Shown here piece after piece: positions 42,785 through 54,000 of a stretch of 64,000 nt of DNA. Made by a program: the position numbers and the translations under genes. The notes beneath the pieces were generated by a model. That model saw nothing but the letters and a program-made list of their open reading frames with translations, was not told where the DNA came from and searched no databases. Position 1 is the stretch's first letter; the number at the start of each line of letters is the position of its first letter. The DNA is taken from contig OX421503.1 of NCBI GenBank assembly GCA_949126835.1, forward strand, positions 1,540,501 to 1,604,500, given 5' to 3'. The stretch is from Anisus vortex. Its lineage: Eukaryota > Mollusca > Gastropoda > Planorbidae.

Positions 42785-45703
42785 CTAAGTTTTTTTGCTA
42801 AAATTCCTTAGAATTTCACAGCATTTATTCAATGTTATTTTTCTATGTTCAGATTTACTAATATCATTGTCTGGTTTATTTTCAATTATCATATCATCTT
42901 CTGATTTATTTTCAATAACTTTGTTTTCTTCATCAGTTCTCAAATTGTTTAAATGAACAATTTTTTCTTTGTTATTAATGTTAACCTTGTAAAATACATC
43001 AGACAGCTTAAATATTATTTCAAAAGGTCCTCTCCATTCCATAGTATTGCCACTGCCAATTGGCAAATAAACAAGTACTTTATTACCAACTTCTAGTTTT
43101 CTCATGTTTTTATGAATATTTTCTCTGATATCAACTGCTATCTTGTAAAAAGGTTTATTTATGGTATCTGTCATTTGTATTGGAGCCTTATGTTTAGAAT
43201 CTTTTTTATTATGTCTAAGACAGGTATCACAGCTTTTAATAAATGTTTTCAAATCTTTTTCCATTTTAGGCCACCAGAAATTCCTTTTGAGTTTACAAAC
43301 TGTTTTCTTGCTACTCAAATGACCTGACAATGCATTGTTATGCGAAATTTGCATTACTTTGACAGTTAATGTTTTAGGTATAACTATTTGAGTTACATCT
43401 AATTTAGTGTCCTTTCTACAGAGAATTCCATTTATTATTTCAATGTTTTTATTTTTAACCTGACCTTTTTCAATTTCTGATACCATTTTAATTATGTATG
43501 GATCTTCTTTCTGTTCTTGTTTTAGAGTTAGCTCATCAAAAGGCATGTTTATTAAACTGATATTTTCTGTTTTTTTCATTTGGGTTTCCTTTTTATGAGG
43601 ACTATCAATATATGATAAAATCTCACTCTTCATTTTAGTAAAATCAGATATTTGATTTTTAGCAATGTTGAATATTTGTTTATGACCTTCTAAATGTCTA
43701 CATAATGAAATAGCATGTAATTCTTTTGGTACATTGTTTATTTCACATTGACTTTCAAATTTGCTTACATACTGTTCTAGTTTTTCTGTTCCATTCCATT
43801 TGGGAATAGGATTATCCTTTTCATTATTTATGGATAAGTCAATATTAGGTGTCTCATTGAGAATATTATTTTCTGACTTTCCTATGGTTTGTAAGAAATT
43901 AAAAGTTTGTAGAGCAGGGTAAAATTCGTGTTCTGGTAAATCTACTAACTTCTCATTTTGCAATAGAACAGGTTTCAAATTCAAGTCATTGGATTTTTCA
44001 TTCATCCATTTTTGAAAAATGTCAAAACTATTATCATGTTTGACATTGAAAGAATTACCAATAATTAAAGGTGCAACACAGTTTTTCATTATGGCTGCCT
44101 CTGCTTTTCCAGTGAGCCAAGGACAATCAATGTCTATTATAGTGACAGGACAATTTATTGTGGAACCATTTGCAAGTTTTATTGTATCCACTCTTATTAT
44201 ATTGGTGGGTTTCTGATTTGGAATGATACTTTCATCTATACATATTATACTACTTCCGGTGTCTCTTAGACAGTAAGTGGTCTTTCCTTCCACATAAGCA
44301 GGAAAAAGTATTAACTGACCCCTGTTTTCAAATATGACATTATTAGATTGAGATGTGGAATTGTTAAGTTTTCCTCTATTTCTTCTATTTTGGAAATTTG
44401 ATTGAGGTCTGTTTTGAGTATTAGGAAAATCTTGTCTTCCAACATGTTGATTTGGCACATTGTTATTGGAAAAATTCTGATTTGGCATATTTCTGTTTCC
44501 AAAATTTGAAAAATTCTGATTTGGAAAGTTTCTATTATCAAAATTAGAAAAATTTTGATTTGAAAAACCTCTATGATCAACATTTGATCTATTGAAGTTT
44601 GGATTGAAATTTCTACCTCTTGCATTGTTATTTCTGTAACAATATTCTGATGAATGGTTTGTACCATTGCAAAAAATACATTTATAATTATTAGATTTTG
44701 GTTGATTACCAAATTTTTTTCTATTGCCAAATTGATTATGTCTAGACCTAGGAGGTGAATAGCTCCTTCTTCTATGTTGAATTGTATTTACTGTTTGATT
44801 TTGTTTAGTCAGTTCTACATTAGGATGACTATCCTTAAAATTTGAGATTGCATCTATCAAATTTTCTACTGTCTTAACTTTTCTTTCCATAATGTGAGTA
44901 AACAATGGTTTAGAAGCTTGTTCTAATACTTTATCAACAACCATGATTTCTATAATCTCATTAGGATTTTTGGTATCTATTTTTACTAAGTCTAACCAGG
45001 TAAGTAAAAATGTTTTCACTTCAGACACAAAAGCTCTCGGTTCTATCTTGTCTGTTAAGATAAAGTTATGGAACTTCTGTCTGTAATAATCCTCAGAGTG
45101 AATAAAGAATTTGATTAATTGTTCTTTGATAATGGCATAATCAGTTATTTCTTTATCAATATGTGATAGTGCTTCCCTACCCTTATCTTTCAATTGTGGA
45201 ATAAGGTGAATGTAATATTCTGAAATGGGAATCCCATATCCTTTACATGTTGCTTCAAATAAATTTAGAAAATCAACAATTTTCTCTTTCCCATCAAAAG
45301 GAGGCATTTTGAATCTTACACTATGTTTTGATTTTTCATTATTTGTTTGCTCAACTTTAGTATTTTGTAATTTAGCCAACTCCAATTCATGAGCTAATTT
45401 TAGTTGTGTTTCTTTCAACTGAGTTTCTCTTAACTCTTTTTCTTTATTCATTTCTAGTTCTTTCAATTCTTTTTCTTTATTCATTTCGAGTTCTTTTTGT
45501 TTAATTTCATTATCAAGTTCTTTTTGTTTTATTTCATGAGCTCTTAATTCTGCTCGCTCATCTCTTTCCTTATCTGCTAATTCTTTTTTCAATTGTTTAA
45601 CTTTATTTTCAACAAATTCTTGATATTCTTTCTTATCAGTAATACCATATTCTTTTGCCAACAATTTAGCCTCATCATAGAGTAATTGAACCTTTGACTC
45701 CAT
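42785..45703 (-). CDS. Gag-protease-integrase-remnant polyprotein (972 aa)
   Basis: Residues 1-125 are Lys/Glu-rich coiled coil with KELEMNKEKEL repeats. About 130-290 is a retrotransposon Gag capsid-like domain beginning PPFDGKEKIVDFLNLFE. 342-355 is a CCHC knuckle (C-x2-C-x4-H-x4-C), flanked by Asn/Phe-rich QNFSN repeats. 481-485 DTGSS with a later APLIIGN is a retropepsin-like site. About 634-700 resembles a second Gag-like module. 789-828 is the H-x5-H...C-x2-C integrase zinc domain; PFYKIAVD at 851-858 starts the integrase core, which is cut off at once and joined to the GPY/F-like C-terminal module (EWRGPFEI...HLNNLR). RT, RNase H and the rest of the core are absent, so the protein can package and perhaps process, but not copy or integrate, DNA. 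No stops or frameshifts. Confidence 0.88.
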   Translation of the reverse strand: MESKVQLLYDEAKLLAKEYGITDKKEYQEFVENKVKQLKKELADKERDERAELRAHEIKQKELDNEIKQKELEMNKEKELKELEMNKEKELRETQLKETQLKLAHELELAKLQNTKVEQTNNEKSKHSVRFKMPPFDGKEKIVDFLNLFEATCKGYGIPISEYYIHLIPQLKDKGREALSHIDKEITDYAIIKEQLIKFFIHSEDYYRQKFHNFILTDKIEPRAFVSEVKTFLLTWLDLVKIDTKNPNEIIEIMVVDKVLEQASKPLFTHIMERKVKTVENLIDAISNFKDSHPNVELTKQNQTVNTIQHRRRSYSPPRSRHNQFGNRKKFGNQPKSNNYKCIFCNGTNHSSEYCYRNNNARGRNFNPNFNRSNVDHRGFSNQNFSNFDNRNFPNQNFSNFGNRNMPNQNFSNNNVPNQHVGRQDFPNTQNRPQSNFQNRRNRGKLNNSTSQSNNVIFENRGQLILFPAYVEGKTTYCLRDTGSSIICIDESIIPNQKPTNIIRVDTIKLANGSTINCPVTIIDIDCPWLTGKAEAAIMKNCVAPLIIGNSFNVKHDNSFDIFQKWMNEKSNDLNLKPVLLQNEKLVDLPEHEFYPALQTFNFLQTIGKSENNILNETPNIDLSINNEKDNPIPKWNGTEKLEQYVSKFESQCEINNVPKELHAISLCRHLEGHKQIFNIAKNQISDFTKMKSEILSYIDSPHKKETQMKKTENISLINMPFDELTLKQEQKEDPYIIKMVSEIEKGQVKNKNIEIINGILCRKDTKLDVTQIVIPKTLTVKVMQISHNNALSGHLSSKKTVCKLKRNFWWPKMEKDLKTFIKSCDTCLRHNKKDSKHKAPIQMTDTINKPFYKIAVDIRENIHKNMRKLEVGNKVLVYLPIGSGNTMEWRGPFEIIFKLSDVFYKVNINNKEKIVHLNNLRTDEENKVIENKSEDDMIIENKPDNDISKSEHRKITLNKCCEILRNFSKKT

Positions 45704-47781
45704 TATTGTTTATTATGAATGTCAAGATTTATTATATTATAGTACAGTACAATTATTATAATGCACTATTTTTATAGTACAGCAATGTTCTATTCCTATA
45801 CTGGATGGCAATATTTATTAATTACTGAATGAGCATTATTATATTACTGAATGACAATATACTGAATGAGCAGTTATATATTATCACAGCAACTTTATAA
45901 TTCAGAAATGCAAAATGCTAGAATGTCAACAAGTATGCTAAGCCAAGACACATTTTCTATTATGGCTTGTTTATTTTATTATTATTAGCAATTTTATAGT
46001 AGAGTTTAAAGCAAGTGCAAGTCACTTTTTACTATTGTGACTTATTATTACTATATAGGTTGCACAATTATTTTCCACAAAGCAATGTACAATCTTATTA
46101 TTACCAATGGTAGCACATAGATAATATTATTATTATTATTGAGGATGGCATATAACAATTAGATTAATGTTATCTTAAGCCACTATGATATTATTCTTAT
46201 GAGCAATTGAAATGGATGTAATTATTATCAGTATTGGAAGTACATTTTCATAGTGATTACTGGAAGTACATTTTCATTTTCATTAATGCCAATACACAAT
46301 AATTTTATTATAATTAATAGCAATGTAAATTCTAGATAATATTATTACAGTAGCACTGCAAAGCACAATATTATTTTTATTTAGGTTATTTTACCTGTTA
46401 TATTGTGAATATTTTGTACATTTGTAGTTACATGTATTAGATATCAATTATTATTTTGTTAATTGTAGTTACATGTATTTGGGCACTACTTAAATTATAT
46501 AGTTATGAATGTGAATATTCATATTATTATTATCTAGGTGAACTTATTATTGTTAATGTTCTTATCATAGACCATTATACTCAGAGAGCAAAAACTAACC
46601 AATGCATATTAATGATACTTCAAAAAATACACAACAAAAAAATTATATCAAGTAACAATAGAAAAAAAACACAATCACAATACACTAATGCTGCTTGGAC
46701 CACAAATGATAGAGGAATTTTTGACAAAGAATCACAACATGTATAACATTGACAAGACTATAGTAATTTTACTTTAATAATTCTTAACAATAACAAACAA
46801 AGTCAAGACAACTAACAGAAATAACCCTAACAAAGAATCATTTCTAATCAATCTCTTTTAAGAAATAGAAATAGATGATAGACAGAATAAGAATAGACAA
46901 GAGATTTGATTAAAAACTACCGCCAACCAAAGCCCGCTTTATACATAAATAATACATATATATATATATAATTCATACTAATGAATGTAAAAAATATGAT
47001 TAAATTAAAGATTACTTAATAATCCAAATGAAAACACATTCACTGTATGAAATTACTGCAATGTAAATCCAGAGTAGAAATCCAGAAGAAACTTAATTAA
47101 TTATTTAATAATCCAATGAATGTTCACACTGTATCAAGTTGAGTTGCTTAAAGTTTCCACTTCAGTATGGTATAATCCAATTTTAGAATGAACACAAGAA
47201 AAAAAAATGTATACCATTAATTAAAATTAATGTCAAAGTCTTTGGTATACAGATTAAATATTAATTATATTTAAAGTTATTTAATGTTATTTATTTATCT
47301 TCCGATAAGCACATCGGACTTCAACACATCAGATTTCAACACCTGGTCGTGTCACATCGGATTTGAACATAGGCTACATAAAATTCAACACATGGTTGTG
47401 TCACATCGGATTTGAACATCGGACTTGAACATATGTATATAGTTTAGGTTCCTTGTTGATAACATGTGGGAACGAAACTTTTTCCGGTTGCAAATATTAA
47501 ATAATGATCTGCGTATAGTCACTTTTTTTCGATTTTTTGTATCGAATTTTTTTATGATGATAAATTTGTCATCGGTGTACAAATGTTATATTTTCTTAGA
47601 GCTATTATAGTGCTCAATCATATAAATAGTATATGTATTTGAAATAATTGACTCAGGCTTCAGTTTTGTTCAAAAACTGGTACTCACATAATTTTCCATG
47701 TGGTTTGTAGTACGTCTTCAAAAAGTTCAAAAAGTTTCGAATTTGAACATAATATTATATCCTTCAGCTTCTCTCTCCGTT
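45704..47781 (-). other. Retrotransposon 5' leader
   Basis: About 2.1 kb AT-rich non-coding leader between the primer site and the polyprotein start. Near 47307-47430 is a roughly two-copy direct repeat (CACATCGGATTTGAACAT motifs). Confidence 0.5.
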
Positions 47782-47792
47782 AGCTGCCACCA
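47782..47792 (-). other. Primer binding site (tRNA-Leu-like)
   Basis: On the element strand TGGTGGCAGCT lies 4 nt inside the 5' LTR. Its complement AGCTGCCACCA fits the 3' end of some animal tRNA-Leu species (GCTGCCACCA), judged from memory of tRNA sequences. Confidence 0.5.
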
Positions 47793-47796
47793 AACC

Positions 47797-48250
47797 TGTT
47801 GATGTCCTATTATTATTATTGGACTATCAAACATTACCACCAGTCTTCTCAGAGTATTTGAGTTGCAGTAGCTGAATTATTTGATTGATTTGAACATCAA
47901 AATGGACGACATCACCACAATATAACTTCCAAACTTGTAAATAATAAATGAACGACTTATTGCAGCATATAATTTAATAACAATTCATTAACAGTTGACA
48001 CTTCACATCCAATGAACAAATATAGCTTTATAGTATCAACATAATACACAATTTTATTTATTTCTCCTGAGTCTAAAATACTGCCTGCGTTCCTTGTGAG
48101 TTATGAGAAAGACTGCCGGCCGCATGGACCGTCACTTAACTATATCTACTTCCGATATAGGTTTTCTTAATATCCAAAAATGGGTTTTATTTCGACTTTT
48201 TAATTATTAATATAGCTACTACCTATATATTATTTTATGGCTTCATAGCA
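47797..48250 (-). repeat. 5' LTR
   Basis: 454 bp, TG...CA ends. The match to 41079-41532 appears complete when read side by side. Confidence 0.93.
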
Positions 48251-48255
48251 GTTGT

Positions 48256-50821
48256 TTTATGAATTTTTGTTTTGGGTGGGTATATTTTAATGTTTTAATT
48301 GTATACAAGAAATATTTATTCTCAAAGTGGCCATCATGATCATTGCCATGAAAACAAACTCTGTTGAACCATGGGGCTTGAATTAATAGCCCCCCACCCC
48401 CTTTTCCCTAATTACAATTTCCCAGATAATGCCAAACATAACAAAGTGGATTTTTACAGTGTTCATAAAATGACTGAAACATCTCAAGTAATTTCCCCAA
48501 GTCTTGTGTGTTACTTCATAGAAGCTAAAGATATTTTAACAATATTCCATACTTATTTCCTGGTAAGTAAAAAAAAATAATTTTTAAGCAGCTGTGTCCA
48601 TTAGTAGCCAAATTCACAACTTGTATAAATCCTGCAATAGCAAGTTACAAATTACAACAGGGTAATCTATAGAAAAATTAGAAATGCTGCAATTAGAATG
48701 CATTTTGCAAAGAAAATATTTGAAGACTTGGGTAGTTTCATGTTTTACTTGTTCCAAACCTATATTAATGTAAAATGAAAAGAAAAATGTAAAGAAACAA
48801 ATCTTGCATTAAATAAATGTTTATTCTGTATACTTTATTGAGCACATGACATTTAGTCAGTGAATTCATATAAAAAAATTTGTGGTTTTGATGGCACAGC
48901 CTCGACCAACTTCTGGTTTTGACGGCACAGCCTCGACCAACTAAGTCACTAAGCCTTGAAACAAAGACACAAGCAAAATACAAGCATAATTTACCAACAA
49001 AGCAAGAAGAAGAAAAAAAATCAAAATTTGTTTCAGACAAAACAAAACTTATTACTAGTTGAATATTTGTATTTGTAGATACTTCAAGAAATATTGGAGC
49101 TCTTAGAATAGTCAAAGGGAGATAATTTTTAAAAGTTTGCAACAATTTGTTAATTAGTAAAAAGTAAGTAGCTTGTACTTATAAACTTATACCAGTAAGT
49201 AGAAGGATAACATTTTTTTGGCTTTCATAATATTGTCTTAGAAATCTTGGATAATTCAAAGCAAATAATTTATAAGTTATATTATAATGTGTAACAATTT
49301 ATATTAGAACTATTATAATATATAAAAAGTAGTTTTGATTCTTCTGTAGAACAATTACTGATTTATAAAGAGAATGGATTAGGCACGGTAGGAATATTCT
49401 TGATGCAAAAAGTGCCTGCGACTGTTAAAGCAGGCTTTTATTTATCTATAAAATTATATTTCCTGAGCACTAACCTGTAGATACATTTTAAGTGGCTATG
49501 ACTTTCTTTTTATCATATAGGTTTGTTCTAATTATAGTTTGTTTATTCCTATAAGTGCCTTACATGAAAAAGTGAACTGTGTATAAAGTTGTAAGATAAT
49601 TGTAGCTTTCGCTTGCATCAATAGGAACCAGCAAATGTAGGAAGCTCTATCCATTCTTTTCATAGGTCAGTGAGCACAGCGCACATTTTTCATTGGTCCT
49701 TTTTTACTAGACTATCGCCAACTGCTCCCGTGGCAAATATTATGTAAACTAATGGTCTGACTGGTCAGGAAACTAAACTGTGTTTCAGAACAACATTCTT
49801 TATTGTTTCTGATTTCAATTCTGGACTTGTACAAGTTGTGCCTTGTGGCAGTAACCAAGGTCAACCCAACCTTCAATTATGGCACAAATGAACATAATTT
49901 GTTGTTGCGGAATATAAGATAATGATAAAATCTCAGACTTTATATGATAGAGAGTTATACATTAGACATCTAAAATTATAAATATTCCAGTACATAATAT
50001 ATATATATACACACACAAATACTATATATTGAGTATTAGTTTTGGCATGATATATTCATTAAATATATATATACATATATTATCTTAATGATAAGTACTC
50101 AACATGGCTAACAAGTTTAAAAAAAACAAAAACATTAAAGTATACTATAAAATTCTTATTTCCCATGCTACAATCAATCAAGTTTATGACTTTAAAAAAT
50201 ACAAGAGATGGAACCTGGTCAGTTCTTGATAACTTTGTTCAAGAACACGTGAAGTTTATTTCAGAAAGTGGGTCTACAGAAGGCCGTTCTATACTAAAGC
50301 AATGCTTCTAATGAAATTTTTTATAACTGAATTGTTTCTCTCTCTCTCTATAGAATGTGTAAAAAAAAACGGAGTAAGTTTGTCATGCATGGAACATGCA
50401 GCCCACAGTATGGCTAAAAGAGTGAACAGTTTAAATCTAGTAATAATACAAAAGGAGCGTAATCATCAGACACAAATAAGCATAAATAAATCATCTTCAT
50501 ATTCTGTCTGAGGTGATAGTTTTTTTAAAGCAATATATTAGAAGCGCTTTGAAAGACACTCAAAGATTCCAGGCAGTGAAAGACTTAAAGAGGAATCAGC
50601 ACTAGGCTGAGGTACACAAGACCCTGTGCAGTTGAAAGGTTTGCAAAAAAAAGAACAACAACAACATAGGATCTACACCCCTACTTGCCCTAAAGCTAGT
50701 TCACAAATAAACCAAATAGATCTACGCCACCTTTACTCTAAATCCTAAATCTAATTAGCAAATAAAAAACAAACAAACAGCAACATCTCTACGCCCTCCC
50801 ATGCAATCATTACAAAAAGAT
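48256..50821 (-). other. Between retrotransposon and LIPE stop; LIPE 3' UTR
   Basis: AT-rich, no supported frame. The first 1-2 kb below 50822 is presumably the LIPE 3' UTR. TTTATT (the complement of AATAAA) occurs for example near 50258, 49798 and 48818, so the cleavage site is not fixed. Confidence 0.4.
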
Positions 50822-51025
50822 CTACACCCCCGTGCTCTGAAGCAGATCGGCAATCTTCTTGCTGCAAAAGTCCGAGGCTCTCTTGGCCTCGTAGCTGAAC
50901 AGGGCGAAGTTGAGGAAGCCATGGGGGAGGTCGTCGATGAGGTGAAGCTCGATCGGCACGTCCAGCCTGCGGAGCCGCCGGGCGAAGCTGACCGAGTCGT
51001 CCAGGAGCGGGTCCAAGTGGCAGGC
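50822..51025 (-). CDS. LIPE: LIPE last exon (catalytic Asp and His, stop)
   Basis: 67 codons plus [23 protein letters not shown] carries the catalytic Asp (LDP), [11 protein letters not shown] the catalytic His. Ends LLQSTGV, shorter than mammalian tails. Acceptor CTGCCCCCAG. Confidence 0.96.
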   Translation of the reverse strand, partial: ACHLDPLLDDSVSFARRLRRLDVPIELHLIDDLPHGFLNFALFSYEAKRASDFCSKKIADLLQSTGV

Positions 51026-54000
51026 CTGGGGGCAGTATGAAGGAAAAGTTGATTTGAATGAAATACAAATAATAAGCCGCTGCACATTCTTCAATAATAC
51101 TTTAATTTATATTCTCATATATGTCATACATATGTAACATATTGTGTTGCTGTATGTGTTGGGGGTGTGTCTTTATATATAGTTATAACATATTGCGTAA
51201 ATGTTAGCTTATAATTAATATTTTGTCCATATTGTGTAAGTAAAAAGTAAAGTATCCCACTGGACCAAATTTATCCATGGGGTTGGTGAAGCAGCGCTCA
51301 TCAGTCTCTGTGGCCTTGGCATACTAGGGGATTGTGGGGCCAGCACAACGACCAGCCACCTTCACTTTACCCCAACTAATGTCAGGTACCCATCAGAGCT
51401 GGGTAGACTCAGGGACATCCCCCAGACCCGAGAACAAATCCTAGCCTTCACGAGGATTCGAACCCAGGACCTCGGGTACACCAGCCGAACGCTCTGCCTT
51501 CTGCCACCATATATTGTGTGGTAAGGATATTTACTTCTAGTTGATCACGGGTTAGATATACTGTGTGTGCTTAGACAAATGCCACATTTTTGAGAGTATT
51601 TAAACCTCTCAAGATTCTATGACATCATGTCATTTGTCTCATTTCTTGTGTGTTTGGGAATCACTACTCTTGTACTTCCTGCACTTTAAACCTATCAAAC
51701 AGGTGTGCAAATTTGGAATTGGAATTGTTTTCAAACGTGTGTCTTCTCTACCAGTGTAATTTGAAAGGTCCTATTGTAAAGAGACCAATATTCTACTTGG
51801 AAACTTGTATAATTAAAGTTATTCAATTGTTTAATACTTCATTCAGTGGATGAGTTTTTTTATTTCAAGTGAACCATTCCCTAGACAGTGGAAACAAGCA
51901 TAAGATATAGATCTACCCATTACGTTCCAAATACAGCCTTACACTATATGCTGAGAACTTTTCTCTACAAGCCATCAAACCGAAATACCTTAACTAAAAC
52001 ACGATTTTGCGAGGTAAGGGGAAAAAAATCAAGAATCTTGCATTCTCATGGGGCGTTCAGAAAGTCAATCTACGACTTACAATTTAAACTTCCACGGGAT
52101 GGACAAAGTATTTAGTTAAATCCAAAATAATATCTTGGCAGTCATACCTTCCCCCTCTCTGTAAAGGGTGGTTTGTTAACAGTACGTGAAGGGAGGGTTT
52201 TAAAAGTTGAATATTTGTTAAATAAATACAGTGAATACGGTGTCCCTACTTCGCAGTGAATATGGTGTCCCTACTTCGCAGTGAATATGGTATCCCTACT
52301 TCGCAGTGAATATGGTGTCCCTACTTCGCAGTGAATATGGTGTCCCTACTTCCCAGTGAATATGGTGTCCCTACTTCGCAGTGAATATGGTGTCCCTACT
52401 TCGCAGTGAATATGGTGTCCCTACTTCGCGGAACATTTACCCAGCTTTTGGCTCATAGAATCACCTATCAAGTTTTTTTGGCTTATTTCAGCATCTATCA
52501 AGTTTTTGGGGCTAAAAATCTAGTTTCTTTCCAAAAGTCTTACCACTATGCAGACTCTAGTCAGCCCTTTGAGAAGTTCATCAGACGCCAACAGCGGAGA
52601 CATGTAAGGATTCTTCACCACCGGAGCTCTCCTCAGCTTGTGCAGTGGACTGTGACAGGTGAATGTCCGTTTGTCAAAATCTGACGGAGACATTTCTGTC
52701 TGGTACACACACATATAGAAAGAAATGACTACATGAGTATGAAGTGAACTATGAATGACTAAATGTGTACGCTCTGCTCTATGGATGGCTCCATGTGTAA
52801 GCTATGTTGTATGAATGACTCCATGTGTAAGCTATGTTGTATGAATGACTAAATGTGTACGCTCTGCTCTATGGATGGCTCCATGTGTAAGCTATGTTGT
52901 ATGAATGACTCCATGTGTAAGCTATGTTGTATGAATGACTCCATGTGTAAGCTATGTTGTATGAATGACTCCATGTGTTAGCTATGCTGTATGAATGACT
53001 AAATGTGTACGCTCTGCTCTATGGATGGCTCCATGTGTAAGCTATGTTGTATGAATGACTCCATGTGTTAGCTATGCTGTATGAATGACTAAATGTGTAC
53101 GCTCTGCTCTATGGATGGCTCCATGTGTAAGCTATGTTGTATGAATGACTCCATGTGTAAGCTATGTTGTATGAATGACTCCATGTGTTAGCTATGCTGT
53201 ATGAATGACTAAATATGTACGCTCTGCTCTATGGATGGCTCCATGTGTAAGCTATGTTGTATGAATGACTCCATGTGTAAGCTATGTTGTATGAATGACT
53301 CCATGTGTTAGCTATGCTGTATGAATGACTAAATATGTACGCTCTGCTCTATGGATGGCTCCATGTGTAAGCTATGTTGTATGAATGACTCCATGTGTTA
53401 GCTATGCTGTATGAATGACTAAATATGTACGCTCTGCTCTATGGATGGCTCCATGTGTAAGCTATGTTGTATGAATGACTCCATGTGTTAGCTATGCTGT
53501 ATGAATGACTAAATGTGTACGCTCTGCTCTATGAATGGCTCCATGTGTAAGCTATGTTGTATGAATGACTCCATGTGTTAGCTATGCTGTATGAATGACT
53601 AAATATGTACGCTCTGCTCTATGGATGGCTCCATGTGTAAGCTATGTTGTATGAATGACTCCATGTGTTAGCTATGCTGTATGAATGACTAAATGTGTAC
53701 GCTCTGCTCTATGGATGGCTCCATGTGTAAGCTATGTTGTATGAATGACTCCATGTGTTAGCTATGCTGTATGAATGACTAAATATGTACGCTCTGCTCT
53801 ATGAATGACTCCATGTGTAAGCTATGTTGTATGAATGACTCCATGTGTTAGCTATGCTGTATGAATGACTAAATATGTACGCTCTGCTCTATGAATGACT
53901 CCATGTGTAAGCTATGTTGTATGAATGACTCCATGTGTTAGCTATGCTGTATGAATGACTAAATATGTACGCTCTGCTCTATGAATGACTCCATGTGTAA

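Larger units (their letters stand above)
41079..48250 (-). mobile_element. Nonautonomous Ty3/gypsy-type LTR retrotransposon, complete
   Basis: 7,172 bp bounded by 454-bp LTRs and flanked by GTTGT target duplications (41074-41078 and 48251-48255). Transcription runs on the minus strand. The internal part holds one 972-codon frame with Gag, retropepsin-like and integrase end domains but no reverse transcriptase, RNase H or complete integrase core, and no envelope gene. It also has 2.1 kb of 5' and 1.25 kb of 3' non-coding sequence. Identical LTRs by eye and an unbroken frame argue for a recent insertion that depended on enzymes from another element. Confidence 0.93.

Noticed and set aside
41079..48250. 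Endogenous retrovirus
   Set aside because: No envelope gene and no polymerase; domain set and GPY/F module fit a Ty3/gypsy-type retrotransposon derivative.
50301..50511. Small plus-strand frame after a CT-rich tract
   Set aside because: No recognisable domain and no supporting splice signals; probably chance within the LIPE 3' flank.
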